This document shows positions 14,183-21,153 of a stretch of DNA of 21,153 bases, piece by piece. The notes under the pieces are model-generated. The model saw only the letters and a program-made list of their open reading frames with translations, had not been told where the DNA came from and ran no database searches. Origin of the DNA: an uncultured Candidatus Melainabacteria bacterium (GTDB lineage: Bacteria; Cyanobacteriota; Vampirovibrionia; Gastranaerophilales; Gastranaerophilaceae); assembly GCA_934675685.1 (NCBI GenBank), contig CAKURL010000025.1, forward strand, positions 1 to 21,153, written 5' to 3'. The translations under genes and the position numbers were made by a program. Every line of letters starts with the position of its first letter. Within the stretch, counting starts at the first letter, position 1.

Positions 14183-15889
14183 ATGAGTAACGCTTTATTA
14201 AATTTCTACCACAATTTAGAAGAGCCTATTATAATCTACGATAAAAAATCGGAGATTTTGTACCATAATCTTTCCTTTGGGAAAATTTTCGCTTCTTTTA
14301 ACAACCAAAAAGGCTACAAATGCCTTGAAAAATTAAGCTACAAATTTTCTTACCAAATGTGCTTTTTAAAATCCGAAGACGTGAGGACTTATAACCCAAT
14401 TATTTCGGCAATCCAAAAAGACTATAACTACACGACACTTGTTTCATACCAAAAAGACGAAAACACTTTTTTCCATTTCACAATCAAAGCTTTCAGCATT
14501 AAAAAAAGATATAGAGTTGTTTATTTTTACGACACAACAAACGAAATCCAAAGCGAAAAACTAAAAGAAGAAAACGAGCGCCTAAGAGTGCAAAACATCG
14601 AGTTCGCTTCCACAAATTCAAAAGCGCAAAACCAAGCCGTGAAAATGGCTTTGTTAAATAGAATTTCGATTAGCATTAAAAACGAGCTCGATATCAAAAC
14701 CCTTCTTTTAAAATCTTTAAAAGAATTGAGTGTAGTCTTTGGGGCAAATAAAAGCTATTTTGCGCAATTTGACAAGGGCGAATTTAAGATAAAATACACT
14801 TACCCAGAGGTCTTTGCTCCTCAAATCGGGGAAAAATTAATCTATCCAAAAAACATTTTAGATTGCCTTCACAAAGGCGAAAATTCTATCCAAACTTGCA
14901 TAAAAGAGCACGATGGAGCGTCAATCCCCCTTTTGAATTCGACAAATAGAATAATAATCCCTATTTTGAACCAAGAACAACTTTTGGGCATTTCTGTAAT
15001 TTTCACTCCAAAAAAAGAAATCACACAAATCGAAAAAGAGCTTCTTGTGGGGATTTCGATGCAAATCTCTTCTTCTTTGGTGCAAGCGAATTTGTTTTCT
15101 CAAATTTCGCAAAAAAAAGAAGAGTTGGAATTTGCAATAAAAGAGCTAAAAGAAACACAGCTTCAGCTCATAAATTCAGAAAAAATGGCTTCATTAGGGC
15201 AGCTTGTTGCTTCTGTTGCGCACGAAATAAATACTCCCCTTGGCGCCATCAGCGCAAACAACGAAATGATGGAAAAAGTGTTCAACCAATTCGACCCGAG
15301 CACTTTGGAGATTTTAAAACAGATAAATTCTATAGACAAAGAAGCGATAAAAAGAATAACGGGGATTGTGCAATCCTTAAAGCGCTTTGTGCGCCTAGAT
15401 GAGACCGTCCAACAAAAAGCAAAAATCAACGACGAACTTGATTTAACGCTTCATTTAATCCAACACAAAATCAAAAACGGCTTTGAAATCATTAAAAATT
15501 ATGGCGAAATCCCTGCCGTGAATTGTTATCCAAACATGTTAAATCAGGTGTTTTTAAATATTTTGATGAACGGAATAAATTCTATTGAAAATATTAAAGA
15601 AAAAAATCCTGAATATATAGGAAAAATCGAACTTAGAACCTTTGTTCAAGATGAATTTTTGAATATTGAAATTTTAGATAATGGCGAAGGAATTTTAGAA
15701 AAGGACAAGAAAAAAATCTTCCAAGCAGGCTTTACAACAAAGAAAAAAGGGCAAGGAACAGGCTTGGGACTTGCTATTTGCAAAAAAATTATCGAAAAAC
15801 ACGAAGGAAAAATTTCTTTTAAAACAAAAGAAGAAATAGCAGAAAAAGATTTTAAAACAAGCTTTTTAATCCAAATTCCTCTTGAATAA
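14183..15889 (+). CDS. Soluble PAS-like / GAF histidine kinase, no adjacent response regulator
   Basis: A 568-residue sensor kinase that has no membrane segment, so it should sense inside the cell. Seen in order: a PAS-like region (about 8-120, EEPIIIYDKKSEILYHNLSF...), a short coiled coil (about 122-150), a GAF-like domain (about 155-305), a second coiled coil (about 305-335), the H-box with phospho-acceptor His347 in SVAHEINTPLGAI, an N-box around Asn459-Asn463 (VFLNILMNGINSI), G1 DNGEGI (499-504), FTTK and G2 GTGLGL (525-530). All catalytic motifs are present. No response regulator is encoded in the window; the co-transcribed partner is the helix-turn-helix/coiled-coil protein. No strong ribosome binding site precedes its ATG, consistent with coupling to the upstream gene. 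Signal and target are unknown. Confidence 0.92.
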   Translation: MSNALLNFYHNLEEPIIIYDKKSEILYHNLSFGKIFASFNNQKGYKCLEKLSYKFSYQMCFLKSEDVRTYNPIISAIQKDYNYTTLVSYQKDENTFFHFTIKAFSIKKRYRVVYFYDTTNEIQSEKLKEENERLRVQNIEFASTNSKAQNQAVKMALLNRISISIKNELDIKTLLLKSLKELSVVFGANKSYFAQFDKGEFKIKYTYPEVFAPQIGEKLIYPKNILDCLHKGENSIQTCIKEHDGASIPLLNSTNRIIIPILNQEQLLGISVIFTPKKEITQIEKELLVGISMQISSSLVQANLFSQISQKKEELEFAIKELKETQLQLINSEKMASLGQLVASVAHEINTPLGAISANNEMMEKVFNQFDPSTLEILKQINSIDKEAIKRITGIVQSLKRFVRLDETVQQKAKINDELDLTLHLIQHKIKNGFEIIKNYGEIPAVNCYPNMLNQVFLNILMNGINSIENIKEKNPEYIGKIELRTFVQDEFLNIEILDNGEGILEKDKKKIFQAGFTTKKKGQGTGLGLAICKKIIEKHEGKISFKTKEEIAEKDFKTSFLIQIPLE

Positions 15890-15941
15890 TTTAGCAATTT
15901 TTTTCATTTTTACGTTTTAAATTATGCGAAAAGGAAAAAAT

Positions 15942-16637
15942 ATGAATATAAGACCTATTAACTTTACAGGAAAAGTCACAATTTTAAACGCCGCGAAGAA
16001 AAATTGCAAACAAGGCGAAATAAAATGTTTGCAACAAATTTCAAACAGCGAAGATATTGATTTATATATTTATAAAATTCAAAAAAAAGGCGAAAACAGC
16101 GAATATAGCACGTTTGTGCCTATGGGAGACAGTATTCATTCAAGAAAATTTAACTTTAGAAACAATCTTCTAGTTTCTTCTTCTATTTCAGACATAAAAC
16201 CAAGCTTTTTTGTCCAAAAAGCAGTCTCGAGCGACGATAGCTTATATAGCCTCAAAATCTCTTATGACAAAGAACACAAAGAAATCGTCTTAGGCGACAA
16301 AAATTCGCCCCAAGCTATTATCTATAGCGCCCACGACCAAAATTTCCGCCTCGGAGGATATTTAGGGCGAAGATACACAGGGAACCTTTTCGACAGAAAA
16401 GAAAACGGCGAGCTCAAAGAGTTTTCTTTTGAAGATGGAAAACTTTCTTCTTTGAAATTTTTTGACAAAAGAGGAAATTTAAAAAACGAAACACAATTTG
16501 AATACAGCCCAGATGGCTCTATTACTGCATATTTTGGCAAAGGAAAAGACGAAAATTGCTTTGGAGTTTTCTATTCTTCAAAGCAACAAGATGCGATTTT
16601 TTCTTTGATTGCGAAACAATTTGTTGAAAAAGTTTAA
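15942..16637 (+). CDS. Hypothetical protein with N-terminal 'PINFTGK' motif
   Basis: A 231-residue protein of unknown function. I start at the ATG at 15942, because AAAAGGA at 15929-15935 is a good ribosome binding site; an ATG at 15924 would put that site inside the gene. It begins MNIRPINFTGKVTILNAAKK. I recall short x-NFTGK-like N-termini on other hypothetical proteins of gut Melainabacteria, unverified. The body is beta-rich and polar. A section near residues 140-205 (LGGYLGRRYTGNLFDRKENG, then LSSLKFFDKRGNLKNETQFE) resembles antiparallel strand repeats such as MORN/YD-like hairpins. No signal peptide or membrane segment. It lies 52 bases after the kinase gene and may be part of the same transcript. 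Confidence 0.65.
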   Translation: MNIRPINFTGKVTILNAAKKNCKQGEIKCLQQISNSEDIDLYIYKIQKKGENSEYSTFVPMGDSIHSRKFNFRNNLLVSSSISDIKPSFFVQKAVSSDDSLYSLKISYDKEHKEIVLGDKNSPQAIIYSAHDQNFRLGGYLGRRYTGNLFDRKENGELKEFSFEDGKLSSLKFFDKRGNLKNETQFEYSPDGSITAYFGKGKDENCFGVFYSSKQQDAIFSLIAKQFVEKV

Positions 16638-16678
16638 AAAAGACTTGCAAGTTTTGTTTTATTAGGTATTATTAAAAT

Positions 16679-16695
16679 ATACGAAATTTTCGTAT
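16679..16695. promoter_or_regulatory. 17-base dyad, possible operator
   Basis: ATACGAAATTTTCGTAT is a perfect 8-base inverted repeat around a central T. The lack of a T-tract argues against a terminator, and the symmetry is operator-like. It lies between the hypothetical gene ending at 16637 and the tRNA-linked mosaic. No candidate repressor is adjacent. Confidence 0.35.
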
Positions 16696-16701
16696 CACGC
16701 T

Positions 16702-16874
16702 CGACCCTAGCAAAGCTGAGGTCAAATAAAAATTAAATAAATGGTTTATGCGTCCGTAGCTCAGCTAGGGTCGCCCGCGAAGAAGCAAGTCACCTTGCTT
16801 ATGAGCGGGGCAGGTAAGTCAGAAACGAAGTTTCTGCGAGCCGTTTAGAGAAATTGCTCTATCCAGCGCCTGCC
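16702..16874 (+). other. Structured mosaic upstream of tRNA-Arg
   Basis: Several helices can be read by eye: CGACCCTAGC (16702-16711) with GCTAGGGTCG (16764-16773); CCCGC-(GAAG)-AAGCAAG-(TCAC)-CTTGCTT-(ATGA)-GCGGG over 16774-16809; and GGCAGG (16809-16814) with CCTGCC (16869-16874), which encloses CAGAAAC-GAA-GTTTCTG (16820-16836). The tract is much richer in G and C than flanking DNA, has no coding capacity, and includes tRNA-derived pieces listed separately. It may be an inserted repeat element or a structured RNA. Confidence 0.55.
16746..16766 (+). repeat. Duplicate of the tRNA-Arg 5' end
   Basis: A 21-base exact copy of 16896-16916 (TTATGCGTCCGTAGCTCAGC plus T), exactly 150 bases upstream. 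It covers four bases of leader and the first 17 bases of the tRNA, then diverges in the D loop. There is no anticodon arm or T arm behind it, so it is a fragment and not a second tRNA. Confidence 0.85.
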
Positions 16875-16899
16875 AAGAAAAATTGAATACTTATCTTAT

Positions 16900-16973
16900 G
16901 CGTCCGTAGCTCAGCTGGATAGAGCATCTGCCTTCTAAGCAGAGGGTCGCGCGTTCGAATCGCGCCGGGCGTA
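16900..16973 (+). tRNA. tRNA-Arg (anticodon UCU)
   Basis: A complete 74-base cloverleaf: acceptor GCGTCCG with CGGGCGT (two G-T pairs) and discriminator A; D arm GCTC-AGCTGGATA-GAGC; anticodon stem TCTGC/GCAGA with loop CTTCTAA giving anticodon TCT; variable loop GGGTC; T arm GCGCG-TTCGAAT-CGCGC. CCA is not encoded. It reads AGA, and U36 with A37 makes it an expected substrate for t6A formation by the TsaD pathway (family rule). An antisense copy of its D arm lies at 16855-16867. Confidence 0.95.
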
Positions 16974-17045
16974 TTTTTTAATGCTTGATTATATTAATTT
17001 AGCAATAATAAAGATTTTAAAAATCATAAGCAGATTTTAATTTTT

Positions 17046-17051
17046 TATAAT
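17046..17051 (+). promoter_or_regulatory. -10 box of the acyltransferase gene
   Basis: A perfect TATAAT ends 12 bases before the ATG at 17064. The expected leader is about six bases and no ribosome binding site is present, suggesting near-leaderless expression. The -35 region is too AT-rich to assign. Confidence 0.4.
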
Positions 17052-17063
17052 AAAATAAAACCC

Positions 17064-18155
17064 ATGGAGAAATTAAGAAATTCTAATTTTGAGCTTTTAA
17101 GAATAGTCGCTATGTTAATGATTGTGGCGCATCATTATTGTGTCCACGGGGTTTTTGACTTTTGGCATGGGGGAAGCACGCAAATAAGCTACATAAATAG
17201 CGTTTTAATTGCGATGACTTCCGACCTAGGAAAAATCGGCGTTGACATTTTTGTTTTAATCACAGGCTATTTTATGATTAAAAAAGATTTTAAAATTTCT
17301 CGAGTTTTAAAATTATATTTTAAAACGCTATTTTATTCTTTGTTTTTCCTTTTGGTTTTTTGTTTGTTAACGCATTTTCACCTTCCTTCTAAAAAAATCT
17401 TAGCTTCAATTTTTCCAATCGGAAAAAACGCATATTGGTTTATAAGCGCATATTTCGTCTTGTCTTTATTTATCCCTTGTTTAAATAAATTCATTTTAAC
17501 TGCTAAAAAAAGCCTTTTAAATGGCCTTGTTTTTGTTTCAACAATTTTATGGGTAATAGCCCCTACATTCACGACTTTCGATTATTATTTTTCAGACCTT
17601 ATTTGGTTTTTTTATTTATATTTCATAGGCTCCTCTTTAAGATTAGAAAAATTTGCAAACATATTCAACAACAAAAAGCTATTTAAAATTCTTTTCGTTT
17701 TAAGTATAGTTTTCCTCTTGATAAATTCTCTTATAATTTGCGCAAAAAGCAACGTCGACCTTTGGAAAACAGTTCGCTTTTCAAAGATGAATTCCTTTTT
17801 TGTTCTTTCTATTTCAATTTTTCTATTCCATTATTTTAAAAATTTAAATCTAAAATATAATAAATTCATAAATTGGGTCTCCGCTTCCGTTTTTGGAATA
17901 TATTTGTTCCATGACAACTTTTTTGTGCGCCCAGTTCTTTGGCAAAATGTCTTTCACCCTTGCCTTTTAATAGACAAAAGCTACATGATTTTTTATTTAT
18001 TGTTTTCTGTTTTTGTTGTGTTTTTCTTTGGAGTTTTCTTGGATAAATTTTTAACATACTTTTCAAACAAACCGATAGAAAACCTATCAAATTTTTTAGA
18101 AAATAAATTTAAAAAATGTTTGGTTAAATTTCTTCGTTTTTCAAGAAAATTTTAA
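17064..18155 (+). CDS. Acyltransferase-3 family membrane protein
   Basis: Integral membrane enzymes of this family (OafA/WecH-type) O-acylate, often O-acetylate, surface polysaccharides or other extracytoplasmic sugars. The 363-residue product opens with RNSNFELLRIVAMLMIVAHH, which holds the conserved Arg13-x9-His23 region of the active site, followed by KIGVDIFVLITGYFMI, the second family hallmark. About ten hydrophobic segments follow, among them AYWFISAYFVLSLFIPCLNK and the late FGIYLFHDNFFVRPV block. The C-terminus is basic and cytoplasmic. It is flanked by the tRNA and the synthase gene and appears to be a single-gene unit. A link to the wecG-type enzyme elsewhere in the window is possible but not shown. 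The exact acceptor cannot be told. Confidence 0.9.
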   Translation: MEKLRNSNFELLRIVAMLMIVAHHYCVHGVFDFWHGGSTQISYINSVLIAMTSDLGKIGVDIFVLITGYFMIKKDFKISRVLKLYFKTLFYSLFFLLVFCLLTHFHLPSKKILASIFPIGKNAYWFISAYFVLSLFIPCLNKFILTAKKSLLNGLVFVSTILWVIAPTFTTFDYYFSDLIWFFYLYFIGSSLRLEKFANIFNNKKLFKILFVLSIVFLLINSLIICAKSNVDLWKTVRFSKMNSFFVLSISIFLFHYFKNLNLKYNKFINWVSASVFGIYLFHDNFFVRPVLWQNVFHPCLLIDKSYMIFYLLFSVFVVFFFGVFLDKFLTYFSNKPIENLSNFLENKFKKCLVKFLRFSRKF

Positions 18156-18188
18156 ATGTAAATTTTTGATTAAGATGAAATTCGCCCA

Positions 18189-18197
18189 TGATATAAT
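18189..18197 (+). promoter_or_regulatory. Extended -10 promoter for the synthase-miaB operon
   Basis: TGATATAAT combines the TGn extension with a perfect TATAAT. A leader of about 39 bases would precede the ATG at 18243 and contains AAGGA at 18233-18237. No -35 box at normal spacing, which fits an extended -10 promoter. Confidence 0.6.
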
Positions 18198-18242
18198 AGT
18201 ATTAATATCAAAAACTAGATGTCTAAAAAAATAAGGAAATTT

Positions 18243-19547
18243 ATGAACTACATTAAATTTGTTGACGTAACTAACAGAGACGGCGTGCAAACTTCCCGTT
18301 TGGGGCTTGCAAAGCTTCAAAAAACCATTATTAATTTAATGCTAAACGAAATGGGAATCACCCAAAGCGAATTTGGCTTCCCCACAACAAAGCACGAATT
18401 AAACTATCTAAATGGAAATTTGGAGCTCGTGGAGCGCGGAGTCATCAACAAAACTCGTCTTTCAGGTTGGATGAGAGCAATCAAAGACGACGTTATTTTG
18501 TCTTTCAAAAATGTTCCAAAACTTCAACACATAAACATGTCTCAATCGACATCAGACCAAATGATTAATGGAAAATATTTAGGCAAAAAAACAAGAAGAG
18601 ATGTCTTGGATAACACCTTAGAAGCAATAAACGAAGCGATAAACCAAAACGCAAGCTCGATTGGGGTGAACGCAGAGGACGCTTCTCGCTCTGACATCGA
18701 TTATTTAATCGAATACGCGAAAGAATGCAAAAAATATGGGGCGACACGTTTTCGCTATTGCGACACATTAGGCTATGACGACCCACAAACCGCTTATAAC
18801 CGCATTTTCCAAATCGCAAAAGAAACAAATATGGATATAGAACTTCATTTCCATAACGACTTAGGTATGGCGACAGCTTGTTCTGTGATGGGCGCAAGAG
18901 CCGCGATTGATGCCGGAGTGGACGCTTGGATTAACACTGCAATCAATGGCATGGGAGAAAGAGCTGGAAACGCAGACTTAGTTTCTTGTATTTTGGCAAT
19001 TAAAAAATCCTCCGGCTTTAAAGACAAATATCAAATCGACCCGCAAATCGACTTATCAAAAGCTTGGAAATTAGCAAAATATACTTCCTATGCTTTTGGA
19101 GTTCCAATCCCTATGAACCAAGTTGCAGTGGGCGACAACGCTTTTGCTCATGAATCAGGAATTCACGCAGACGGCGCTTTAAAAGACAGAAGAAATTACG
19201 AACTTTATGACTATGAAGAGCTTGGAAGAGGCGAACCTGAAATCATAGAAACAGGAAGAATGATTACTGTGGGCGAATATGCTGGGATTAAAGGTTTCAG
19301 AAACGTTTTCCATAATTTGGAATTAGAATTCCACGACGAAGACGAAGCAAGAAACATCTTGGAACTTGCGCGCTACGCAAACGTACACACTCAACAGCCT
19401 TTGACGGATAGCGAATTAAGATTTATTTATTTCTATCCAAACATTGCTGCAAAAATCATGACAGTTGACCCTTATTATTCTCCAAAAGGCGCTTTGAAAG
19501 AAAGAATGGAGCGCTTGGAAAAAATATCTGGGTCTTTGATTATATAG
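18243..19547 (+). CDS. DRE-TIM family synthase (isopropylmalate / homocitrate / Re-citrate synthase type)
   Basis: These enzymes condense acetyl-CoA with a 2-oxoacid in a metal-dependent TIM barrel. The 434-residue protein shows Asp8-x3-Arg12-Asp13 in FVDVTNRDGVQTSR, the metal-binding HFHND (His202, His204), NGMGERAGNADL and the lid/subdomain segment HESGIHADGALKDRRNY. The C-terminal regulatory domain of typical LeuA (about 510 residues) is absent, so leucine feedback is not expected. The N-terminal motif differs from the TTLRDGEQ of ordinary LeuA; it fits a branch annotated variously as homocitrate or 2-isopropylmalate synthase, some members of which act as Re-citrate synthase. I cannot choose among these. 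The ATG at 18243 follows AAGGA; an ATG at 18219 would include that site. It precedes miaB by nine bases. No leuB/C/D neighbours. Confidence 0.85.
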   Translation: MNYIKFVDVTNRDGVQTSRLGLAKLQKTIINLMLNEMGITQSEFGFPTTKHELNYLNGNLELVERGVINKTRLSGWMRAIKDDVILSFKNVPKLQHINMSQSTSDQMINGKYLGKKTRRDVLDNTLEAINEAINQNASSIGVNAEDASRSDIDYLIEYAKECKKYGATRFRYCDTLGYDDPQTAYNRIFQIAKETNMDIELHFHNDLGMATACSVMGARAAIDAGVDAWINTAINGMGERAGNADLVSCILAIKKSSGFKDKYQIDPQIDLSKAWKLAKYTSYAFGVPIPMNQVAVGDNAFAHESGIHADGALKDRRNYELYDYEELGRGEPEIIETGRMITVGEYAGIKGFRNVFHNLELEFHDEDEARNILELARYANVHTQQPLTDSELRFIYFYPNIAAKIMTVDPYYSPKGALKERMERLEKISGSLII

Positions 19548-19556
19548 AAAGAAAAT

Positions 19557-20873
19557 ATGAAAAAATTATATATAGAAACCCTTGGTTGCCAAATGAACAA
19601 GTCAGACACAGAGCGCATTTATGGCATGTTGTCTCATTTTGGCTACCAAAAAGCAGAGGAAGAAAAAGAAGCAGATTTGTTCATTGTGAACACTTGCGCA
19701 ATTCGCCAATTGTCCACAGACAAAGCATATTCCAAGCTTGGATATTGGAACAAAATCAAAAAAAACAACAAAGAAAAAAATATCAAAATCGCGATTTGCG
19801 GCTGCGTTGCGCAATTAGAAAAAGAACAATTGCTCAAAAAATTTCCTTATGTTGACCTCGTTTTTGGAACAAGAAACATTTTCCAATTGCCAAAGCTTTT
19901 AAAAGACATTGAAGAAAAAAGAATTTGCGCAACTTCAGATAAGCCAATCGAAGAAAACGATTATAAAATCGAAAGAGTAGATTCAATCAATGCTTGGCTT
20001 CCAATCATGGAAGGCTGCGACAACTTCTGCTCATATTGTGTTGTGCCCTATACAAGAGGCAGAGAGCGCTCTAGGACAATCGAAGCCGTAGTCAAAGAAG
20101 CAAAAGAAATCTTAAAAGAAGGCTTCAGAGAAATCACTTTGCTTGGGCAAAACGTGGATAGCTACGGAAAAAACCTCGAAAACGGGGCAAATTTTGCAAA
20201 ACTTTTAAAAGAATTAGACAAAATCGAAGGAAAATTCAGAATTAGATTTACTTCTTCATACCCTACAGACATCACAGACGAAGTAATCGATGTCGTTAAA
20301 AATTCGACAAAAATTTGCGAATGTTTCCATATCCCCATGCAATCTGGCAACGACAAGGTCTTAAAAGAAATGAACAGGCGCTATAATGTCGAAGAATATA
20401 GCGCAATCGTGAAAAAAATAAGAAACGAAATCGAAAACGTAGCGATTACATCGGACTTCATCGCAGGCTTCCCTGGGGAAACTGAAGAAGAATTTAACGA
20501 CACTTTAAAAATGATAGATGAATTAGAACTCGACTATTCAAACACAGCAGCTTATTCCCCTCGCCCGTTCACTCCAGCTGGGAAAATGGTTGATAAATTT
20601 ATTCCGGACGAAGAAAAGAAAAGAAGGCTTCAAGTCTTGAACGACAAAGTAAAAGCTGCGACTTTGAGGTCTAACGAAAAATATATAGGAAAAACTTTGG
20701 AAATTTTAATCGACGGCGTGAAAGATGGCGTTTTTCAAGGAAGAGCAGCCAACAATAAAGTTGTGCATTTGTTGGACACAGAGCCCCACGAAATCGGAGA
20801 CTTTGTAAAAGCAAAAATAGAAAGAGTCTCCACTTGGTGCATGTTTGGAAAACCCGAGCCAAACAAACCGTAG
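19557..20873 (+). CDS. miaB: tRNA-2-methylthio-N6-dimethylallyladenosine synthase MiaB
   Basis: Radical-SAM methylthiotransferase that converts i6A37 to ms2i6A37 in tRNAs reading UNN codons. The 438-residue product has the N-terminal UPF0004 domain with Cys11 (IETLGCQMNKSD), Cys47 (VNTCAIR) and Cys81 (ICGCVAQ) for one iron-sulfur cluster. The radical-SAM CxxxCxxC follows at Cys154, Cys158 and Cys161 (GCDNFCSYCVVPYTRGRE), then SDFIAGFPGETEEEF, and a C-terminal TRAM domain (about 372-435). NTCAIR and SPRPFTPAGKM point to MiaB rather than MtaB or RimO. It follows the synthase gene after nine bases and is probably co-transcribed. A hairpin overlaps its stop codon. Confidence 0.96.
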   Translation: MKKLYIETLGCQMNKSDTERIYGMLSHFGYQKAEEEKEADLFIVNTCAIRQLSTDKAYSKLGYWNKIKKNNKEKNIKIAICGCVAQLEKEQLLKKFPYVDLVFGTRNIFQLPKLLKDIEEKRICATSDKPIEENDYKIERVDSINAWLPIMEGCDNFCSYCVVPYTRGRERSRTIEAVVKEAKEILKEGFREITLLGQNVDSYGKNLENGANFAKLLKELDKIEGKFRIRFTSSYPTDITDEVIDVVKNSTKICECFHIPMQSGNDKVLKEMNRRYNVEEYSAIVKKIRNEIENVAITSDFIAGFPGETEEEFNDTLKMIDELELDYSNTAAYSPRPFTPAGKMVDKFIPDEEKKRRLQVLNDKVKAATLRSNEKYIGKTLEILIDGVKDGVFQGRAANNKVVHLLDTEPHEIGDFVKAKIERVSTWCMFGKPEPNKP

Positions 20874-20892
20874 TGCGACGCACTAGGTTTGT
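20863..20892 (+). terminator. Hairpin overlapping the miaB stop, possible terminator
   Basis: ACAAACC-GT-AGTGCG-A-CGCACT-A-GGTTTGT forms a strong stem whose left arm includes the last miaB codons and part of the TAG stop. No T-tract follows, so it is not a classical Rho-independent terminator; an RNA-stabilising hairpin or the edge of the GC-rich repeat tract is equally possible. Confidence 0.4.
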
Positions 20893-21153
20893 ACAGGCGA
20901 GGGCATGCTGTGCGAAGTGCGCTGCTGGCTGCGAAGAGCAGGCAGCAAGCACGTAGGCCTTAGAACTTGAGTGAAGTTGATGTGTGACGCGACGCGTCCA
21001 CAGAAACGAACGAGGGCACAGGTGTGTGAAGCATTGTGGCAGCCGCGATGATTTTTCAGCTGTTGACGAAGTATGAGTCATACAGATGAAATATGCGCAG
21101 ATGACGTAAAAAATCTGAGCCTTTAGCGATTGATTTTTGAGTCAGCCAGAAGC
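20893..21153. other. GC-rich non-coding tract after miaB
   Basis: No believable gene is present on either strand. The tract is far richer in G and C than the genes and contains a hairpin TGCTGGCTG/CAGGCAGCA (about 20923-20949, one mismatch). Two related modules (GAGGGCA followed by TGTGnGAAG) occur near 20899-20916 and 21012-21030. A late AAAAATC/GATTTTT pair (21109-21138) could be a weak terminator. The segment 21012-21051 is shared with 5150-5189. Confidence 0.6.
21012..21051 (+). repeat. GC-rich 40-base repeat, copy 2
   Basis: Matches the reverse complement of 5150-5189 with one mismatch by eye (core TGTGTGAAGCATTGTGGCAG). Flanking sequence differs, so only this module is shared between the two distant loci. 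Confidence 0.8.

Noticed and set aside
16746..16874. A second tRNA gene beginning with the same 17 bases
   Set aside because: No anticodon arm, variable loop or T arm can be formed after the D-loop break; it is a fragment.
20671..21081. 136-residue minus-strand reading frame
   Set aside because: It runs from the GC-rich repeat tract into antisense miaB, with Cys/Arg/Ser-rich low-quality translation and no start signal.

Overview
The window reads as a stretch of chromosome from an AT-rich, diderm (Gram-negative-type) bacterium. My best guess at lineage is a non-photosynthetic relative of Cyanobacteria from animal gut (Gastranaerophilales / Vampirovibrionia, 'Melainabacteria'). This rests on remembered resemblance of two lineage-type hypothetical proteins (N-termini near 510 and 15942), on a TolC-type outer-membrane protein, and on the general gene content. 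No 16S rRNA or other decisive marker is present, so the assignment is inference.

Layout. 1-408 is the 3' end of a flagellar/type III secretion ATPase (FliI/SctN) cut by the window edge. It is followed by a lineage-type coiled-coil protein (510-1271), a small hypothetical protein on the minus strand and a DUF378 membrane protein. 2215-3673 (minus) holds an exported TPR/NHL protein and recR, divergent from tsaD (3733-4707). From 4708 to 8005 a repeat-rich region encloses two exported-protein genes: a hypothetical (5570-6172) and a TolC-family protein (6230-7519). Both sides carry the same mosaic element in opposite orientation. 8006-12923 is one tight minus-strand gene string: wecG/tagA-type glycosyltransferase, split transketolase (N and C halves), ftsE, ftsX and an HDOD-domain gene, with gaps or overlaps of at most 11 bases. 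A small acidic protein (12998-13297, minus) is divergent from a plus-strand pair: a MerR-like helix-turn-helix/coiled-coil protein (13560) and an orphan PAS-like/GAF histidine kinase (14183-15889). A hypothetical protein follows (15942).

16638-16973 contains tRNA-Arg(UCU), preceded by an odd, highly structured mosaic that includes a second copy of the tRNA 5' end and an antisense copy of its D arm. Then come an acyltransferase-3 membrane enzyme (17064-18155), a DRE-TIM-family synthase of the isopropylmalate/homocitrate type (18243-19547) and miaB (19557-20873). The window ends in a GC-rich intergenic tract that shares a 40-base near-identical segment with the repeat region at 5150-5189.

Functional themes. 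tsaD and miaB modify the anticodon-adjacent base of tRNAs; by family rules the tRNA-Arg(UCU) here should be a substrate of the TsaD pathway. ftsEX, wecG and transketolase connect envelope building, division and pentose-phosphate flux in one transcription unit. The most unusual material is non-coding: the inverted mosaic elements around the TolC island, the GC-rich repeat shared by two distant loci, and the tRNA-linked mosaic. I see no CRISPR array, recognisable transposase, integrase or known defence system.
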